From positions 22,501 to 65,442 of the forward strand of contig ADNK01000914.1 in the NCBI GenBank assembly GCA_000320545.1: a stretch of DNA of 42,942 nucleotides, in the 5' to 3' direction. Under the pieces are notes generated by a model, which was not told the DNA's origin, did no database searches, and saw only the letters and a program-made list of their open reading frames with translations. This document shows, piece after piece, positions 1 through 14,100 of the stretch (position 1 is its first letter; every line of letters begins with the position of its first letter). Made by a program: the position numbers and the translations under genes. This DNA is from Bigelowiella natans CCMP2755 (taxonomy: Eukaryota > Cercozoa > Chlorarachniophyceae).

Positions 1-272
1 AACCAGAGAGGAGAGAAACCGTCGATGCTACAGGAGGAGGGAAGGGGGGGGGAGGGGGGGCGTCTACTAAATTGCGAGATACAATAACGGCTAATTTTGC
101 GACTGCATCAGCTTTTATCATGACGGTTGCGAAAGGGTGCGAAGGGGGGGGGGGGGGGATGGGGCATGAAGACTGATGACATCTGTGACCTTTGTAGCGA
201 CTCGATGCCATGTCGCCTGTTGTTGAGAATCATGCATAACAATGATATTAATGATGAATCATAATAATCATG

Positions 273-309
<37 letters not shown>

Positions 310-716
310 TAATAAGTGACGTGTGCAACAACGAATATAAGGTGGGAGGAGGAGGAGGAGGAGGAGGAGGAGGAGGAGGAAAGTATGAGAAGTACCGCCG
401 ATGATTTATATTACGGTGGATGCTAGATACTACCGTTGCTAGTAATGAATTATAACAGAAATTACGACAAGTACCTTAGAACCGTGGCCTGAGTGCCTGT
501 AGAAAGTGGTCTTCCTCTCTCCTTCCTTGGTGGCCACTTCTCTCACCTTCATCCCACGAAGAACGAGGAGGACAAAAAGACGCAATGAAGAAGAAGAAGA
601 AGAAGAAGAAGAAGATTAGGGCAAGAGGCAGGTCGTCGACGGCTAAGTCAGCTTCCAAACGTGCATCGCTGATGCGTGCAAAAATCATATATGTACATGT
701 ACATGTGCACATGTGA

Positions 717-762
<46 letters not shown>

Positions 763-1444
763 GAATCGTCATATCTTAAGTGGCTGCATACAACTCGGTA
801 GGCAGGCAGGGCACTACTACCTCGGCTAGGAAGCGTTGTATAGCCTGGCAATGACACCATCACCATCACCATCATCATCATCATCATCATCATCATCGGC
901 GTTGGCACGAACAGGGTCCGATAGGAAGAACACCACCAACAACAACGACGACGACGACGAAGTAAAAAAGAGGAGGAGGGGGGGGGGGGGAGGGAGGAGG
1001 AGGAGGAGGAGGTCAGGAAAGTATCCATTAACACACATTTGATGTGTTACTACTCTTGCTGCTACTGCAACTACAACAACTGCTACTACTACTTCTACTA
1101 GTACTACTACTACTACTAGGTCCACGCGCAGAGGGGAGCAAGCAGGCTATTGATCATAATCATAATCGCCACATATGCTACCACTACCACTACTACTACG
1201 ATTACTGCTGCTGCTACTTCTCCTGCACTGTCACCAATCAACACCACGAGTGACGAGCTCCTACCTCTCTAGTATCTGCTTGAATCTCATATGGCATCGT
1301 GCTCATGTCCATCGATCTGCATTTGCTTTTGGTGTTAAATGATAGTTGTGGCGGTGGTAGCGGTGATCGTGATGGTAGTAGTAGCAGTAGTAGCAGTAGT
1401 AGAGGTGGTAGTAGTAGTCCATACCCGTACATATTGAAACCACA

Positions 1445-1476
<32 letters not shown>

Positions 1477-1728
1477 ACGCATAAAGTAGAGATGCATAAT
1501 TGAAGTGGAGCATCGTAAAATGATCTGATTGGATGTCCTGCGTCTCGTTCTTCGTTCTTCTTCTTCTTCTCTCCCTCCTGTTACCCTGCTGCTGCTGCTG
1601 CTGTGGTTGCACTGTGTGATCCAGATGGCTTCCTTTGGGCTGGTAATTTCACGACAAAGAACAACCCGAAACACGAATCAACAACTCTTTTTACAGACAG
1701 CAGAATAGCGACTTGAGTGCCTCCGATG

Positions 1729-1763
<35 letters not shown>

Positions 1764-1822
1764 GTTCTCTTCATTATCGACATCTTCTTCACTATAGCCA
1801 CTCGCCATTTCCTCTAATATTA

Positions 1823-1891
<69 letters not shown>

Positions 1892-1929
1892 CAAAATGTA
1901 TGGCAAAAACCTGACCTAAGAGCACTTGG

Positions 1930-1962
<33 letters not shown>

Positions 1963-3932
1963 TGATGGGGATGTTGTTTATTGGAATGGCCACCACCCAC
2001 TGTTACCCAATTCGACTAAGAACGATGAAGCGACGACAACGACGGAGATTAACGTACTTGATATCAGCAGATGTAAGGTTAGATGTCGGTAGCATACACA
2101 TTGCTTGCGCACTGTCACTACTACAATCAGTGATATTGCTTGCGCACTATCACTACTACAATCACTACCACAAATACTACAACTACTCGGCTGCCTCATT
2201 CTTCCACTACCAGGTCAGGTATCATCAGCTGCTGCGAAGAAGCGCTGTGAGGATGTTCTCCGCTACTAGCGTCGCTGCTTCGAGCTCCCCTCTCACTCCC
2301 AGCTGATAAGATAGCCATAATGAGGATGACGATGACGATGACGAGGATGATGATAAAGGGCTAACTGCTGTCTTTCATCATAAACATCATCCTCAGCCAT
2401 TACACTGCTGCTCACTACTGATCTATTACCCCGTAGTAGCGGGGAGGACGGCACCGTACGCGTAAAGAATGATCGGGCCTGAGACGCATTGCAAATAGAC
2501 GATAAATCATGGAATGCAAAGGAAAGGAGATGAAGGGATCTTTGTCGCATAATTGAACGACGACGACGACGATGATGACGACGACGACCTCTATTTCCTC
2601 CGCCTTGTTAGCCAGGTATAGCTGAATCCAGCCTGATGATTAATGATCAGGTAAAATACGCCAGCAGTAGATAAAACGGCGTCTCAGTTTTTTCTAAAAA
2701 ATTATTCCTGAATATCAAAAACGGCTGCTGCTTCTTCTTCTTCTTCTTCTTCTTCTTCTTCTTCCATCATCTGTGTTTGTTCGAGGAGAGTAGAGTTCGC
2801 ATGGTCTTGCGCAGGAGCAGCAGCATTGGCTACTTGATAAGTTACAATGGCTTCTTGAAAACCTCCATGAAATTTGTCCTCCCGTGTTGTGAATCAAACG
2901 TTATAGTATAGTGTAGTAGCAGTATCAGCAGCAAAGGCACGCAGCAGTACCATGGGTTGGATCACTGGGAGGCACACAAACTTTGAATCTGTTGATTACG
3001 TTCCTCATTATGATGATGACGATGGAGAAAAAGAAGAAGAAGAAGATGATGATGATGATGATGATAACAATGATGCCGTTGACGGTATATTAGAGGATAT
3101 CCTTGTGAAGGCCGCAGGTGCTCTCAATGGAAAAGCCACACACTTACCGTTTTCCTCCTCTCGACATCCGGGATAGTAAAAAGACCACCCACCGCTTGAA
3201 AATCTTCGTTGCATCCAGCGAGCAGGAGAAGGAGGAGCAGGAGGGAGAGAAGGGAGATATTCGTAGGAGGGGGGGTGAGGGGGTGCTGCTAGTAAATACC
3301 TTTTATTATTGCTGCGACTACTTCTATCTTTGCCCATCACTGTTACACTCAGTGCTACTACTGCTGCTACTGCTACTGCTACTGCTACTATCAGAAATTC
3401 ATGCTACCAGTGGCACAGCTGTAGCGATGATTGAATATCGGATGCTGCCGTTAGAGAAAATTTTGAAAACCCATCATTTTACTATCTACGACAAAATGCA
3501 CAACGCACGCAACTTTATTATTCCCTGCCTTATAAATAATATATAAATATGTGTGTGTGTGTGTGTGTGTAAAGCACACTCTTCAAAATCGTCGCAGTAC
3601 CGTTGATCAATTCCAATTGCATCTAGACCCTCTCGCACCTGCAGTATACCCAAGGCCCAGAGCCACATCAATACCTCACCTTATGAAATAATTCTAGAAT
3701 ACAAATATAAATTCACATGTGGACATGCACACACACGCGAGACGTCTATTTATATACCCTCTGTGCGGTAAAATGTGATAAAAACTTGCCCAAGGAACTC
3801 CAGATTGCTCCTCCTTTCATGTCGCTACGCAAATGTAACGGCTGCATCCTATCCCCCTTTTGTGTAAAAGATTACGCATCGATATTTGCCTCTTGGGAGA
3901 AAAAGCATTTGCCACTAATATAACATACAAAT

Positions 3933-3967
<35 letters not shown>

Positions 3968-5179
3968 TGCACATGCACGCACATATATGTATGTATGTAT
4001 GTATTGACCATGAAGCTGAGAGCACGGGGACTTTGTAGAACCGAGCTGAATGGTACGCGCCCTGTGATTTCCAAGGAATATGAATCTTAGGCTTAAATAG
4101 TATGGTTTGCAGTGGTAATAAAGCACATCGAGAGGCCGCAGGAAGAGAGGAAGAAGAAGAAACATTGTTGCACGGAAGAGAAGAATGGTTTTTCGTCTGA
4201 TTTTCTGTTTTTTCTAAGATCGATCACCGAGCGAAGGAAGATTCGAACGGCTCTGAATCTTTAGTACTGCCGCCGTCGCCGCCATCACCACCATTGTACG
4301 CGTGATAAGCTCACGATTGAGCAGGCCATTCCCGAAGACCCCCGCATCATTAGACCCCCCTCTCAAGCTCATGCAACCGAGGGCCGTGCTCATGAACTTT
4401 TACTCGAGACACCCCGAGAGGCCAGATGCGTGTTAGACAGCCGATGCACTGAAGAGGGGGGGACGAACGCAGCTGCTCCGATGATCAGTGGCCTTGACCC
4501 GCAGTTCTGATATTTTTTTATCCGAGATATATCCATATTGTTCGTTTCGAAACGAGGATGAAAACTAGACCGATATTTACCCCAGGGACATCCACTGGAG
4601 GTCTCCCCTGCCCTTCTCGTATCCTCATCCGACCGATGCAATGGGAATTTTTCCTGCGACAAGGCAGAGTTGCTTGTCTTTGTAAATTAATCATATACAT
4701 CTTGCGGATAGCCACCGACGTATCAAGGTATCTCGAATTTGCCGAAAATGATATGGGATATACATGTTGCGACTCGGATTTGGAATTGTCTTAGGTAGCG
4801 CTCCTTTGTGGACGAGGAAACTGTCGGTAACGGAGCTACCGCCCCCCCCCTTCGTCCTCGTGATCTGTTTTACGGACGAGACGAATTTTGAGGCTAGTCG
4901 AGAGGTATTAATAATGGTTATATGGTGTGTAAAGTGGGAAGAAAAAAAAACACTCAATAGGGGCAGAGAAACGACACTTTGAAACTAGAGCGAACTGATA
5001 AATTCGCACGCTTTGCATGAAATCAGACACTTGGATCAGATCCGTGACCTGAGGGCTGTTCGTGATTTGGATCGGCAAGGGATCGACAAAGTGGCATTAA
5101 AATTTACTCATTCCTCGCAGTCGGCTTTGCGCAGCATATCTTCAAAGTGAGTACGCCAAGTCCTCATTCTTAGCTACAC
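1..5179. repeat. Microsatellite-rich region upstream of CFAP47
   Basis: This 5.2-kb stretch is dominated by simple repeats. I see AAT/ATA about 271-309, AGG about 345-379, AAG about 587-614, TA about 725-759, ATC about 857-897, CA about 1445-1470, ATC about 1728-1762, TA then TG about 1830-1890, CTG about 1931-1961, CTT about 2726-2765, TG about 3549-3569 and CA about 3935-3963. Open frames here are mostly low-complexity translations of these arrays (poly-D, poly-S, poly-HT) and are not credible proteins. Apart from a possible terminal exon pair at 2815-2986 I could support no gene. The segment 4000-5179 is less repetitive but shows no recognisable coding signal and probably holds the CFAP47 promoter and 5' UTR. 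Confidence 0.8.
2815..2986 (+). CDS. Possible last two exons of an unidentified gene
   Basis: A candidate exon at 2815-2883 follows a GCGCAG acceptor and ends at a GTGTTG donor. It encodes a 23-residue Leu/Trp/Gln-rich amphipathic stretch (begins EQQHWLLDKLQWLLENL). After a 61-base intron a second exon, 2945-2986, follows an ACGCAG acceptor and encodes a short tail (QYHGLDHWEAHKL) ending in TGA. The phases agree and the composition is unlike the surrounding low-complexity translations, so this could be the 3' end of a plus-strand gene. I found no convincing upstream exons among the microsatellites, and no family is recognised. It may be chance. Confidence 0.22.
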
Positions 5180-8100
5180 ATGGAGGAGGCTGGGAAAACC
5201 AGCGGGGAGGAGCGCGGGGGACGTAGCAAAGGTGATGCGAAGTCCCTGTCTAAATCATCGCTTTCCTCCAGCACCTATAAGATGCAGATTAACACCTGCG
5301 AAGCGGCCTCGAATCCATACCTAGAGATCTCCCCAAGCTTTGCGCTTTTCAAGGATGTGAAGCCTTCTGACCAGCTGTCCACGGTCATTCGTTTGCGCAA
5401 TAAAACCTTGCGCATGTTGCGGATACGCATAATTCCGCCCCCCTTCGCGTCGGTGTTTGAGGTAACGCCGAAAGATGCCTATATGATGCTGGGGGCAGGT
5501 CTAAAAGGTACTTTAAGGGGTGAAATTTAAGGGGCGAGCTGGACGGTCCTATTCCTCTTTATCAAGGAAAAAGGCATCTGAGAGCGGACAGAATGCGGCT
5601 TCATCTTCTACCTCTTCAACACAAAATGGAAGCCTAATAAAGTCGAACCACTCGCAGATTTTGCTGAAGCTCAAAGGCATTGAGATTCCAATCAATCTGC
5701 AAGCTCATCCCCCGATGCCAGAGCTAGGTGTCCCGAAGAATTTGAGCTTCAAGAACGTGATTCTTGATGAAGAAGCTCACAAAACTTTCACGATTAGAAA
5801 CACAGGAATGGAGCCTGGAACTCTCAAGCTGTCCTGCGATTCTGATTTAGTATCCTTGACACCGAAGACTGTCGAGGTCAAAGCGAAGGGGCAGGTTGAG
5901 GCCAAGCTCATCCTCAGCTCAATGAAGGAAGGAATGTTCCGAGCTGTCGTGAATGTCGGGTTTGAGGGGCAGAGCAAAGAGGGAATTGATCTGTCATGGA
6001 GTGTCAGTATTCCCAGATTTGAGATCCTCCTGGACGGTGAAAGCCTTCCCCTTAAACATCTTGACTTTGGGACGCTGTACTATGGCCAGGAGACAGCTAT
6101 GAAAGTGCGCGTCATCAACATGTCAAACCAGTATTGTACATTTAGCTCTGACGTCGAGGAAAAATCAGCAGAGAATACCACCTCGGATACAATCGATACG
6201 AAGAAAATGGAGTCCAAAGTGAGGAAAAAGCCTGAAATCTGGATCAGTCCTTCCCAAAGTAGTATAGCCCCTAATAGCTTTACAGTTCTGACGTGCTATT
6301 TCAAGCCCGCCGAAGAAGCTGAGTCAATGGGCTTCAAGCACAATGTGAACATGGTGCGAGAGGCGCAGATCTTCGAGAAGACATTTCGCTTCACGAGTGA
6401 AAACCTGAATTTGGAGAAGACGATCTCGGTCGCGGCGCGCGCATGTTTACCCGACGTGAAAATTTCACGGGATTATCTGGACTTCGGAGAATGCCCTGTC
6501 AATAGCCAGCAGGCCATCTGTACCTCGATCCAGAACCGCTCCGTCGACTTGCCCTTATCCTTCGCGTTCGGAAAAGTCGCTCATTTCCGCGTGAAACCCA
6601 AGAGCGGCACTCTGCGCCCCTTGCAATCCCTGCAAATTGAGGTGCTTTTCAAGCCTAATAACATGGGGAAATTCCGACACCAGCTGCCGCTTACTCTCGC
6701 GAAGGGACTCAGAGGTATGCAGCTCACGCTCGTAGGAGAGTCCGAGTTTGCTGCTCCTAAAGCAACGATGGTCGGTGGCTTAGGACGCACTAAGAAGGAC
6801 TTCAAACGCGAGACCCATCATGTGGACCCTGATGTCCCTGTACGTCTTGGTAAGAAGAAATTCTCCCGGAAGACAGGCATACAGCGCGAGGATATGCAAG
6901 AAACACTAAGGGAGATTGAGCTACGCCCGGACGGCCTTCCTCGGTTTATGGGCTACAAGGAAAGCATAGGAAAGCAGGAACACGAGTACACGTACACGCT
7001 CACCGAGTTCCAGACCCGCGAGAAGAACAAGCACAAGTACAACAAATACCTTAAGGAGAAGCGGAAGGACCGCGCCGAGAAGCGCAAGCATTCGCGGACC
7101 GTGAATCTCAACGTTGGCCCTTACGCGCGAACCTCCACGATGAGAAAAAGGTACTTCACGGAGACAAAAAGGCGAAACCACGGTCTGAAGCCGACCGCGA
7201 AGGAAGAAGACATGGGGATGGAATTCGCTGAGGGACTGGCCGAGCCTTTAATTGCACTGCCAGAACCAGAGGGCAAGCTCGTGCTCCCAGTCGCAGGCCT
7301 TAGCTCCAAGGTAGGTCAAACTGGAGGCCCAGGTAAACGTTTCAAGCCAAAGCCGACAACGCAGGCGGAGTCTCGGGATTGTGAGATGAAGCTCTCACAA
7401 GACGAGTTGTTTGCGATCGAAACGGCTCCGCGTGTAGTCAGGATGGGCTCGGTGTACTGCGGGGTTGAAGCGAAAAACTACTTCCGCGTCAGTAACGGCG
7501 TATCGCACTCTATCTTCGTAGAGATCAAGTTCGACGCCCCAGAGCTTGCACGTTCTGCCCCAGCATCACAGATGATCCCACCGGGAGAGACGGCGAGCTT
7601 CACCGTGTCATTTAAGTCGCTCGAAGTCTGCAACTTCAAACACGTTGTTTACTTCACCATAAATGGGTATTTGACCTTCAACTTCCTCGTGACGGCAGAG
7701 GTGGTGCCTCTTTTGATAAACACACGGAGAAATGTCGAGTTTGAGTTTTCCTCTGCCAACTCAGATTTCTTCGTGGTCAAAGAATTGCCTCTGCGCAATC
7801 CAACCCCGATCAAAACTGAATTCTGGTTTACCCTCGACTCAGAAGTTTTCTCGATTGCGCCAATGAAGGGCACTATCGAGTCGAATGATACTCGTAACGT
7901 CAAAGTGACGTTTTTCCCTAAGTTCGCCTTGGCCAGATGCAAGCACGTAGCAACGCTATTCGTCAAAAATGGCGTCAAGACCGTCATTAACCTCATAGGC
8001 TCGCTTCCGGAGGCCTCGTGCGTGCTGACACCAAAGCTTGTTGACTTTGGCTTCATTTGCGTTGGCAGTTCAGCTGAGGAGGTTGTCCATATTAAGAACC

Positions 8101-11100
8101 AAGGCGGCAGCACAACGGTCTACAAGGTTGATGCGCTCCCATTAGGGCTTCGGATAAACCCCAATGTCGGAGTGCTGCCTCCCGGAGATAACTTTCCTCT
8201 CAAGCTTGCTCTCGAACCCAAAACAGCCTCGGAGCTCGACACCTCGGTGATGCTGCATCTCCGAGGGGCCTCCGAAAACGCAAAGCCTTTCCTCTTCCGC
8301 GTCAAGGCCAAGATGATCATCCCCGACCTTCGCGTCGTTGAGAATGAGTTTAACTTTGACTCGGTGGAGCTTGGGAAGAAATCGGTGGTACCAGTAACGT
8401 TAGAGAACAGCTCCGAAGTGCCAGTCTCCGTCATTCTGAACCTTGCCGACCACAAGATGTTTTCGCTCGTCTTTCCGCCAGAGTGGGCCGACCTATCACC
8501 CTCCCCCGCCGCTCTCATGCAAGAGGATGAGATAAACGCCTTAATGGAACGAGAAGGGATGGAACGAAAGAAGAAAAGGGGGGACGCGGACGCGGCAAGC
8601 CTGGACAGAAATATGTACAAACTACGTCTCGACAGGAAGTCTCGTATGCGCGTCTTGCTGCAATTTAAACCGAGAAAGATTAGCACTTATATGTTTGAGC
8701 TGCCGATGTCGATCGTGGGGATTCCTAGCTACCCATCCTTGCGACGCGCAGTGTCGGCGAAAGTGCTGAATTCGCGGATTAAGTTTTCCCCTACAGTCCT
8801 CGAATTTAAGGATCGCATCGTCCTCGAGAGGAAGGGCGCACAACCCTACATGAAGGAGGTTCTTCTTAAGAATCAAGAGTCAAAATCGGTGCGGTGGAAA
8901 ATCTACATAGGAGCAGATTTTGATGGACTCGAAGAGGAGAAGGACCGCAGTGTGAAGATGCTCGCAAACCTGCACAAATCATGCTTCCACAATCGCGGTA
9001 TAGCTCTTTCATCGAGGAAAGACCTGGATGCAGCAGAAGCCAAGCATGCTGGAGAGAATCCTGTTGTGGACAATCCAAAAGAGGAGTTTGCGAAGAGGGG
9101 GTTTGAGAAGGGCGTATGGGGACACGACGGCGACGTGATCTATAAGGTTAATATTTGTGAGGGCGTTCTCGAGCCGAATGAAGAACAAAAAGTGATCGTT
9201 TTCTTCACCCCGTTTGAGGCCATGACCTACAATACCAACATCCAAGTAGTTCTGAACGATGAAATCACCCCCTACATCGACATCGAGCTCACAGGAAGAG
9301 GGTCCTTCCCGGCGCTGCTCTTCAGTCGCGACGAGATCCGACTCCCTGTGGTGCCTGTCGGCTTCTCATCGGATTCTACATTCGACATCCTCAACAAGGG
9401 TTACAAGAGCCTCGATATCCGCTATCAGCTGCCAGAAGACTCTAACCGCATTCCGCTGCATGTGATCTTCCCTCAGGGAAGCACAGTCACCAAGACGCGC
9501 GACACCTGCAGAACGCGTATATCCTTCTCCAATTCCGCGCCTATGAGCTTCACCGCCAACGTGAACTTCAAAGACGGCGGCGGGAATGCTTTCAAGCTCC
9601 GCGTGGTCGGAACAGCGGACAATTGCCTTCTCACCAATCAGGCGTATTTGGAGAAGAATAAGCATAAGGTCGCTGTGGAGCAACATGGCGCGACAGAGCC
9701 CATTAAGGTCTATGAGAAAGAGAAACTGAAACTGGCCGCAAGCGGAGATGGTGATGACGTCTTGAGCCCTGGCCGAGGAGATAAGGTAGAGCATCAAGCA
9801 GACGACGAGAAGTCGAAAGCACACGCCGACGGCTGGCATCAGGGCTCCCACAACCAGAGAAGTGCGTCGTTTGCGATGCGGTTTATGTATGCGATCACTC
9901 GCAACCCCATATTTGTCACAAATCAAACCGTGAACTTCGCCACATACTTGGCCGAGTCCGGTAACGGGATCTTCAAGTGTGTGAACTCGCTCTCCGGCAA
10001 ACGTGTATTTCCGAAGGACTCAGAAAACGGCGGCAACGGCTCCAAGGTTGGCGGGTCTTCGGGCGAGGCGTCGAGCCGTTTGGAGAAATTCAAGGGCTTC
10101 CTCAACTTCCTGCGTTCGTATGGCGGCATGGTCGACTCTGTAAAAGCCGAGCATCTCCTGACGAAAAAGTTCTACGGGCGCATTCTTAAGCACCCCACCT
10201 ACGTCAAGGAGATCCTTGGTGGGGACACGAAAACGAGGCGTGAGCTGCAGCTTTTAGTCCGTTCGAAGGAGAAAGATTTCGATGAGAAGGCGTGCGAGGC
10301 GTGGCTTACTGTGCTATACCAGATCATGAAGATCTTCATCTTGTACCGCGTCACCCCTAAGTCCTTCAAGGCCCTGCCCGGAATACCGCCCGAGAAAACG
10401 GAGATGGCGCAATGGATGTCGAAGAGCAACGTATACACAGTGTCGGAGAACATTCTCTTGCGGTGGCTCAACTTCCATCATAGCAAGCTGCACCCGCACG
10501 ATGCTAAGGAGTTCTTGGTGCGGTTTGACAAAGATCTGTGCGACGGAAGAGTTCTCAGCGACGTGTTGCGGTCTCACGTGCAGAGCCTAGATAGCGGACT
10601 CGACCTTGACCCAAATCCAAAGACGGATGAGGCGAAGCTCAACAACATCAAACTGCTCATTGAGACTTTCAAGTACTGCGGGCTCTCCATCGAGCTTATG
10701 CTTTCGGATTTCCAGAAGCCAATCGCGCGCGATCTGATGTTGCTGACCCTGTACCTCTACCTGAACCTGCCGAGCTACATGCCGAAGGCTGTCGTGACGT
10801 TCGCGTGCAAGTTGGGAGAGTCGACAAAGAAGACGATCGAGCTCTCCAACCCCTCCAGGAAAGAGATCAAGTACCACGCTCGCATCGACGGTTCCAAGGA
10901 CTTCCAGCTGCAGAATACTGTCGTACCGCTTGCCCCGAAAGGAAAGCGCGGCTCAACCCTGGCCTTCCCCATCGAGTTCGTTTCACGATTCTCGCAACCC
11001 TCGCGCGCCACTCTCACTCTCACAAGCGAGGGCAAGGCCTGCACCAAGGTGGCGACCATGGTGTTTTCTCTGCGTTCGCAGATCACGGCACGACAGCCCA

Positions 11101-14100
11101 TGAAGATTCACGAAATCGAAGCTCGAGTCTACGAGCAAAAAACCATCACAGTGTCTATCAAGAACCCCTTCCCAAATCGATGCAGTTTGCTACTCTCGTT
11201 GGAGCAAACTTATGAGGTTGAGCGACCAGAGCTAATAGGCACTGAGATGAAGTCAAAGGGCGGCGCGGGAGGGGCGAAGGGGAAGAAGAAGAAGAAGAGG
11301 CGGAACAAGGACAAGAAGCGCCACCCACCCGGCGCCACGCTAGAGATGCGGAAGATCAAACATTATGATGACCATGACTCTGCAAACCAGGTAACAAAAC
11401 TAAGTAGAGAGTGGTGGGGGGAGAGGGGTAGTAGCACTTAGTATCTTGCAGAATTTATAACATGAAGCCACTAAATTGTGAGATTGGGTGATTTTGAAGA
11501 GTTCGACATCTTGTTGTATCCTTTCCCTACTTTTTACCGTGCACGCTGAGTCAGCTGTTTTCCCGCTGACTCGTTTCCCTTCTCTTCCTTCTTCCAGTTT
11601 GTATTCTGGGCCAACAAGGATAAGCTTAGGATGGAGGTTGGTGAGTCGTTTGATGTTGAGGTGTCATTTCTGCCCTTCACCAAGGGCAGCTACGCGTGCG
11701 AGCTGATCTTATTCGACAAGGAAAACGGCGAGTTCATGTATCTCATCAAAGGGCGTGCGGAGGACGCCATGGGGCATATCGATATTAAGGAGAGCGGCTT
11801 CTACGACCCCGAGAGGGATACAGTAACGACAGAGGTGAAGCTGGAGCATGACAACAAGGCGCTCATCCAAGCGAAGAGGGACTGTGTGGGTGCGATGGAA
11901 TCGATTCCGAAGCGATTTCTCGTGGGTGAAGATGCGAGGAACAAGAGGAAGTGGGCCTCTGACCAATCCTGCAATTGGGGAGAAGATGAGGTTGTTTGTC
12001 GACGACTATGGTGCTTGCTTGCCGCATGCGTATAGCCAAATGATTTAGCTTGAGTAGGGGAGGGGGGTGAAGGAAGATGGGAGTTTTCTTGATACCGAGA
12101 ATAAATACAATATGCTAAAACGCTTCTATCTGTGTTACTCTTTCTTCTTCTCCTCTCTCTAGGTGATCTACCGAGTGGAAAATGAGTCGCCATATTTCAT
12201 CCTCCCTATCGAAGTAAAGCTAAACCCCAAAGACCCCACGCCCATCAGTATTCAGCTGCTTCCTCGGCAACCTGGCGTTTACCGAGAGACTGTTAATTTA
12301 GTCTCCAACAAAGATATTCGCGTCTTAAATCTCGAGTATGTGAAACGAAACCACTGCTATCACCCACCACCCCTCGTCATCGCCGTCACCATAGTCGTCA
12401 TTGTTAAAGTTTTTGAGCCGCTGATTATCCTTGCAGGTATAAGCTGAAGGAGAAGTTTGCAACACCGACGCTGGAGTTCGAGGTGGCGGCCGGTAAGGCG
12501 TTGACGCAGTCGATCCCCATCATTAACAACACCGACACCCCGTGGCACATCAAGGCAACTCTCGATGCCAAAAATTTCAAAGGGGCGGATACGATGCAGG
12601 TCGGTCCAAAGTCCAAGGGCGAATACGTGCTTAAGTTCTCCCCAGAATGGGTAGCCGAGGTCAAGGGTGAGCTGCAGCTCGTCATCCAGAAGGGAGCGGG
12701 GCGTGAGAGCGACACGAGAACGTACAACCTTCTCGGTATTGGCAAGGAACCGGTGGCTGAGTCCAAGGTCGTGCTGCGGTGTGCGGCAAGATCCCCAGTG
12801 CAGCACACCTTCGAGGTCCACAACCCAACGAATTCTATGATCGAATTCCGCGTCGAGAGCGACCTGCCAAACATCTCCGGCGAGTCGCACCTGGCTGTCA
12901 AGCCTGGGAAGACCGGCAAATACAGCCTCACGATTAAGCCAAACATGTCCGGGTTCGTAAAAGGCTCGATTACGTTCGTGGCTCCGGATGGTCGTTTTGT
13001 CTGGTACGTCGTGGAGCTTACTGTAGACTCTCCCGACTTTGAGGCGGAGCTTGACATCAACGCAATGCTACGCCGCGCAGCGCAGATTGAGATCGCTGTT
13101 GCAAACCCCCTCGCGCAGGAAATCACGTTCGAGGTGGAGCTGGAGGGCGTGGGACTCTATGGGGAACCTTTCCTCAAGCTGGCTGCACACGAACAGAAGG
13201 AGTATCCTTTCGTCTTTGCGCCGCTGGTCTCAGGAACCTCCGAGGGTGCCGTGCGCTTCTTCAACTCCAAAATTGGAGAATTCTGGTATAAGCTCAAGCT
13301 CACGGGCGTGAGGCCAGAGCCCAACGTGTTGCCTGAGTTCAAGTGCCCGATTGGTAAGAAGCAGCACCAGACCGTCACCATCGAAAACCCGACCGATGAG
13401 GACATCTACCTCAACATGCACAGCTCGGACCCGAAACACTTTGGTGTCGAGAGCGGCGGAGAAGATCTGCTGCTGGTGCCCGCCATGCAAAGTAAGCAGT
13501 TCCAGGTATGGCACACTGCTTCATCCATCGGAGAGCGTGTGAGCGGCGACGTGATTCTGTCCAACGAGGAGATCGGGGAGTGGCATTACAAGTGTAGCGG
13601 GATGGGAATCACGCCCGAGTTCATGGACACCATTAGGATCCAAGCTCCTGTGAATACGCACGAGACGCGCATCGTAACCTTTGTCAACCCCTTCTCCCAG
13701 CCCTTCCACGCGGTTCTGTCCCTCGCTGAGAAGACTCAGAAGAACAGGGCAGTTGCGGGAACTAAAAATGGGCGTCCACGTGGCTTTAACCTGTTCTTGA
13801 AGAAACCTAAACACACCATTCGTGCCAAGGGATCGCTGGGAATCCCCATATGCTTTTCGCCGAGCGAAATGGGCAATTACTCGGCCGAGCTGATAGTCAA
13901 CGGGGGTAACGACCTCGTGTTTAAGTATCCTCTCCTCGGAATTACTCAGGGCCCTGTTAGCTCCAAGATCATCGAGGTGAAGTGCCAGGCGCGCAAGGTA
14001 GCAACCAAGGTGGTCACCTTCGATCTCATCGGCCTGCGATTTAGCGATGAGAAGACTGACGAGAAGTTCTCCCTGGAGCTCGCTCTCAGCCCTGAAGAGG

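Noticed and set aside
476-2306. Many open frames rich in poly-D, poly-S, YIYIYI or HTHTHT
   Set aside because: They are translations of microsatellites and occur in several frames at once.
3592-3632. Possible minus-strand exon encoding REGLDAIGIDQR
   Set aside because: It has a CTGCAG acceptor and GTACTG donor, but no neighbouring exons or homology could be found.
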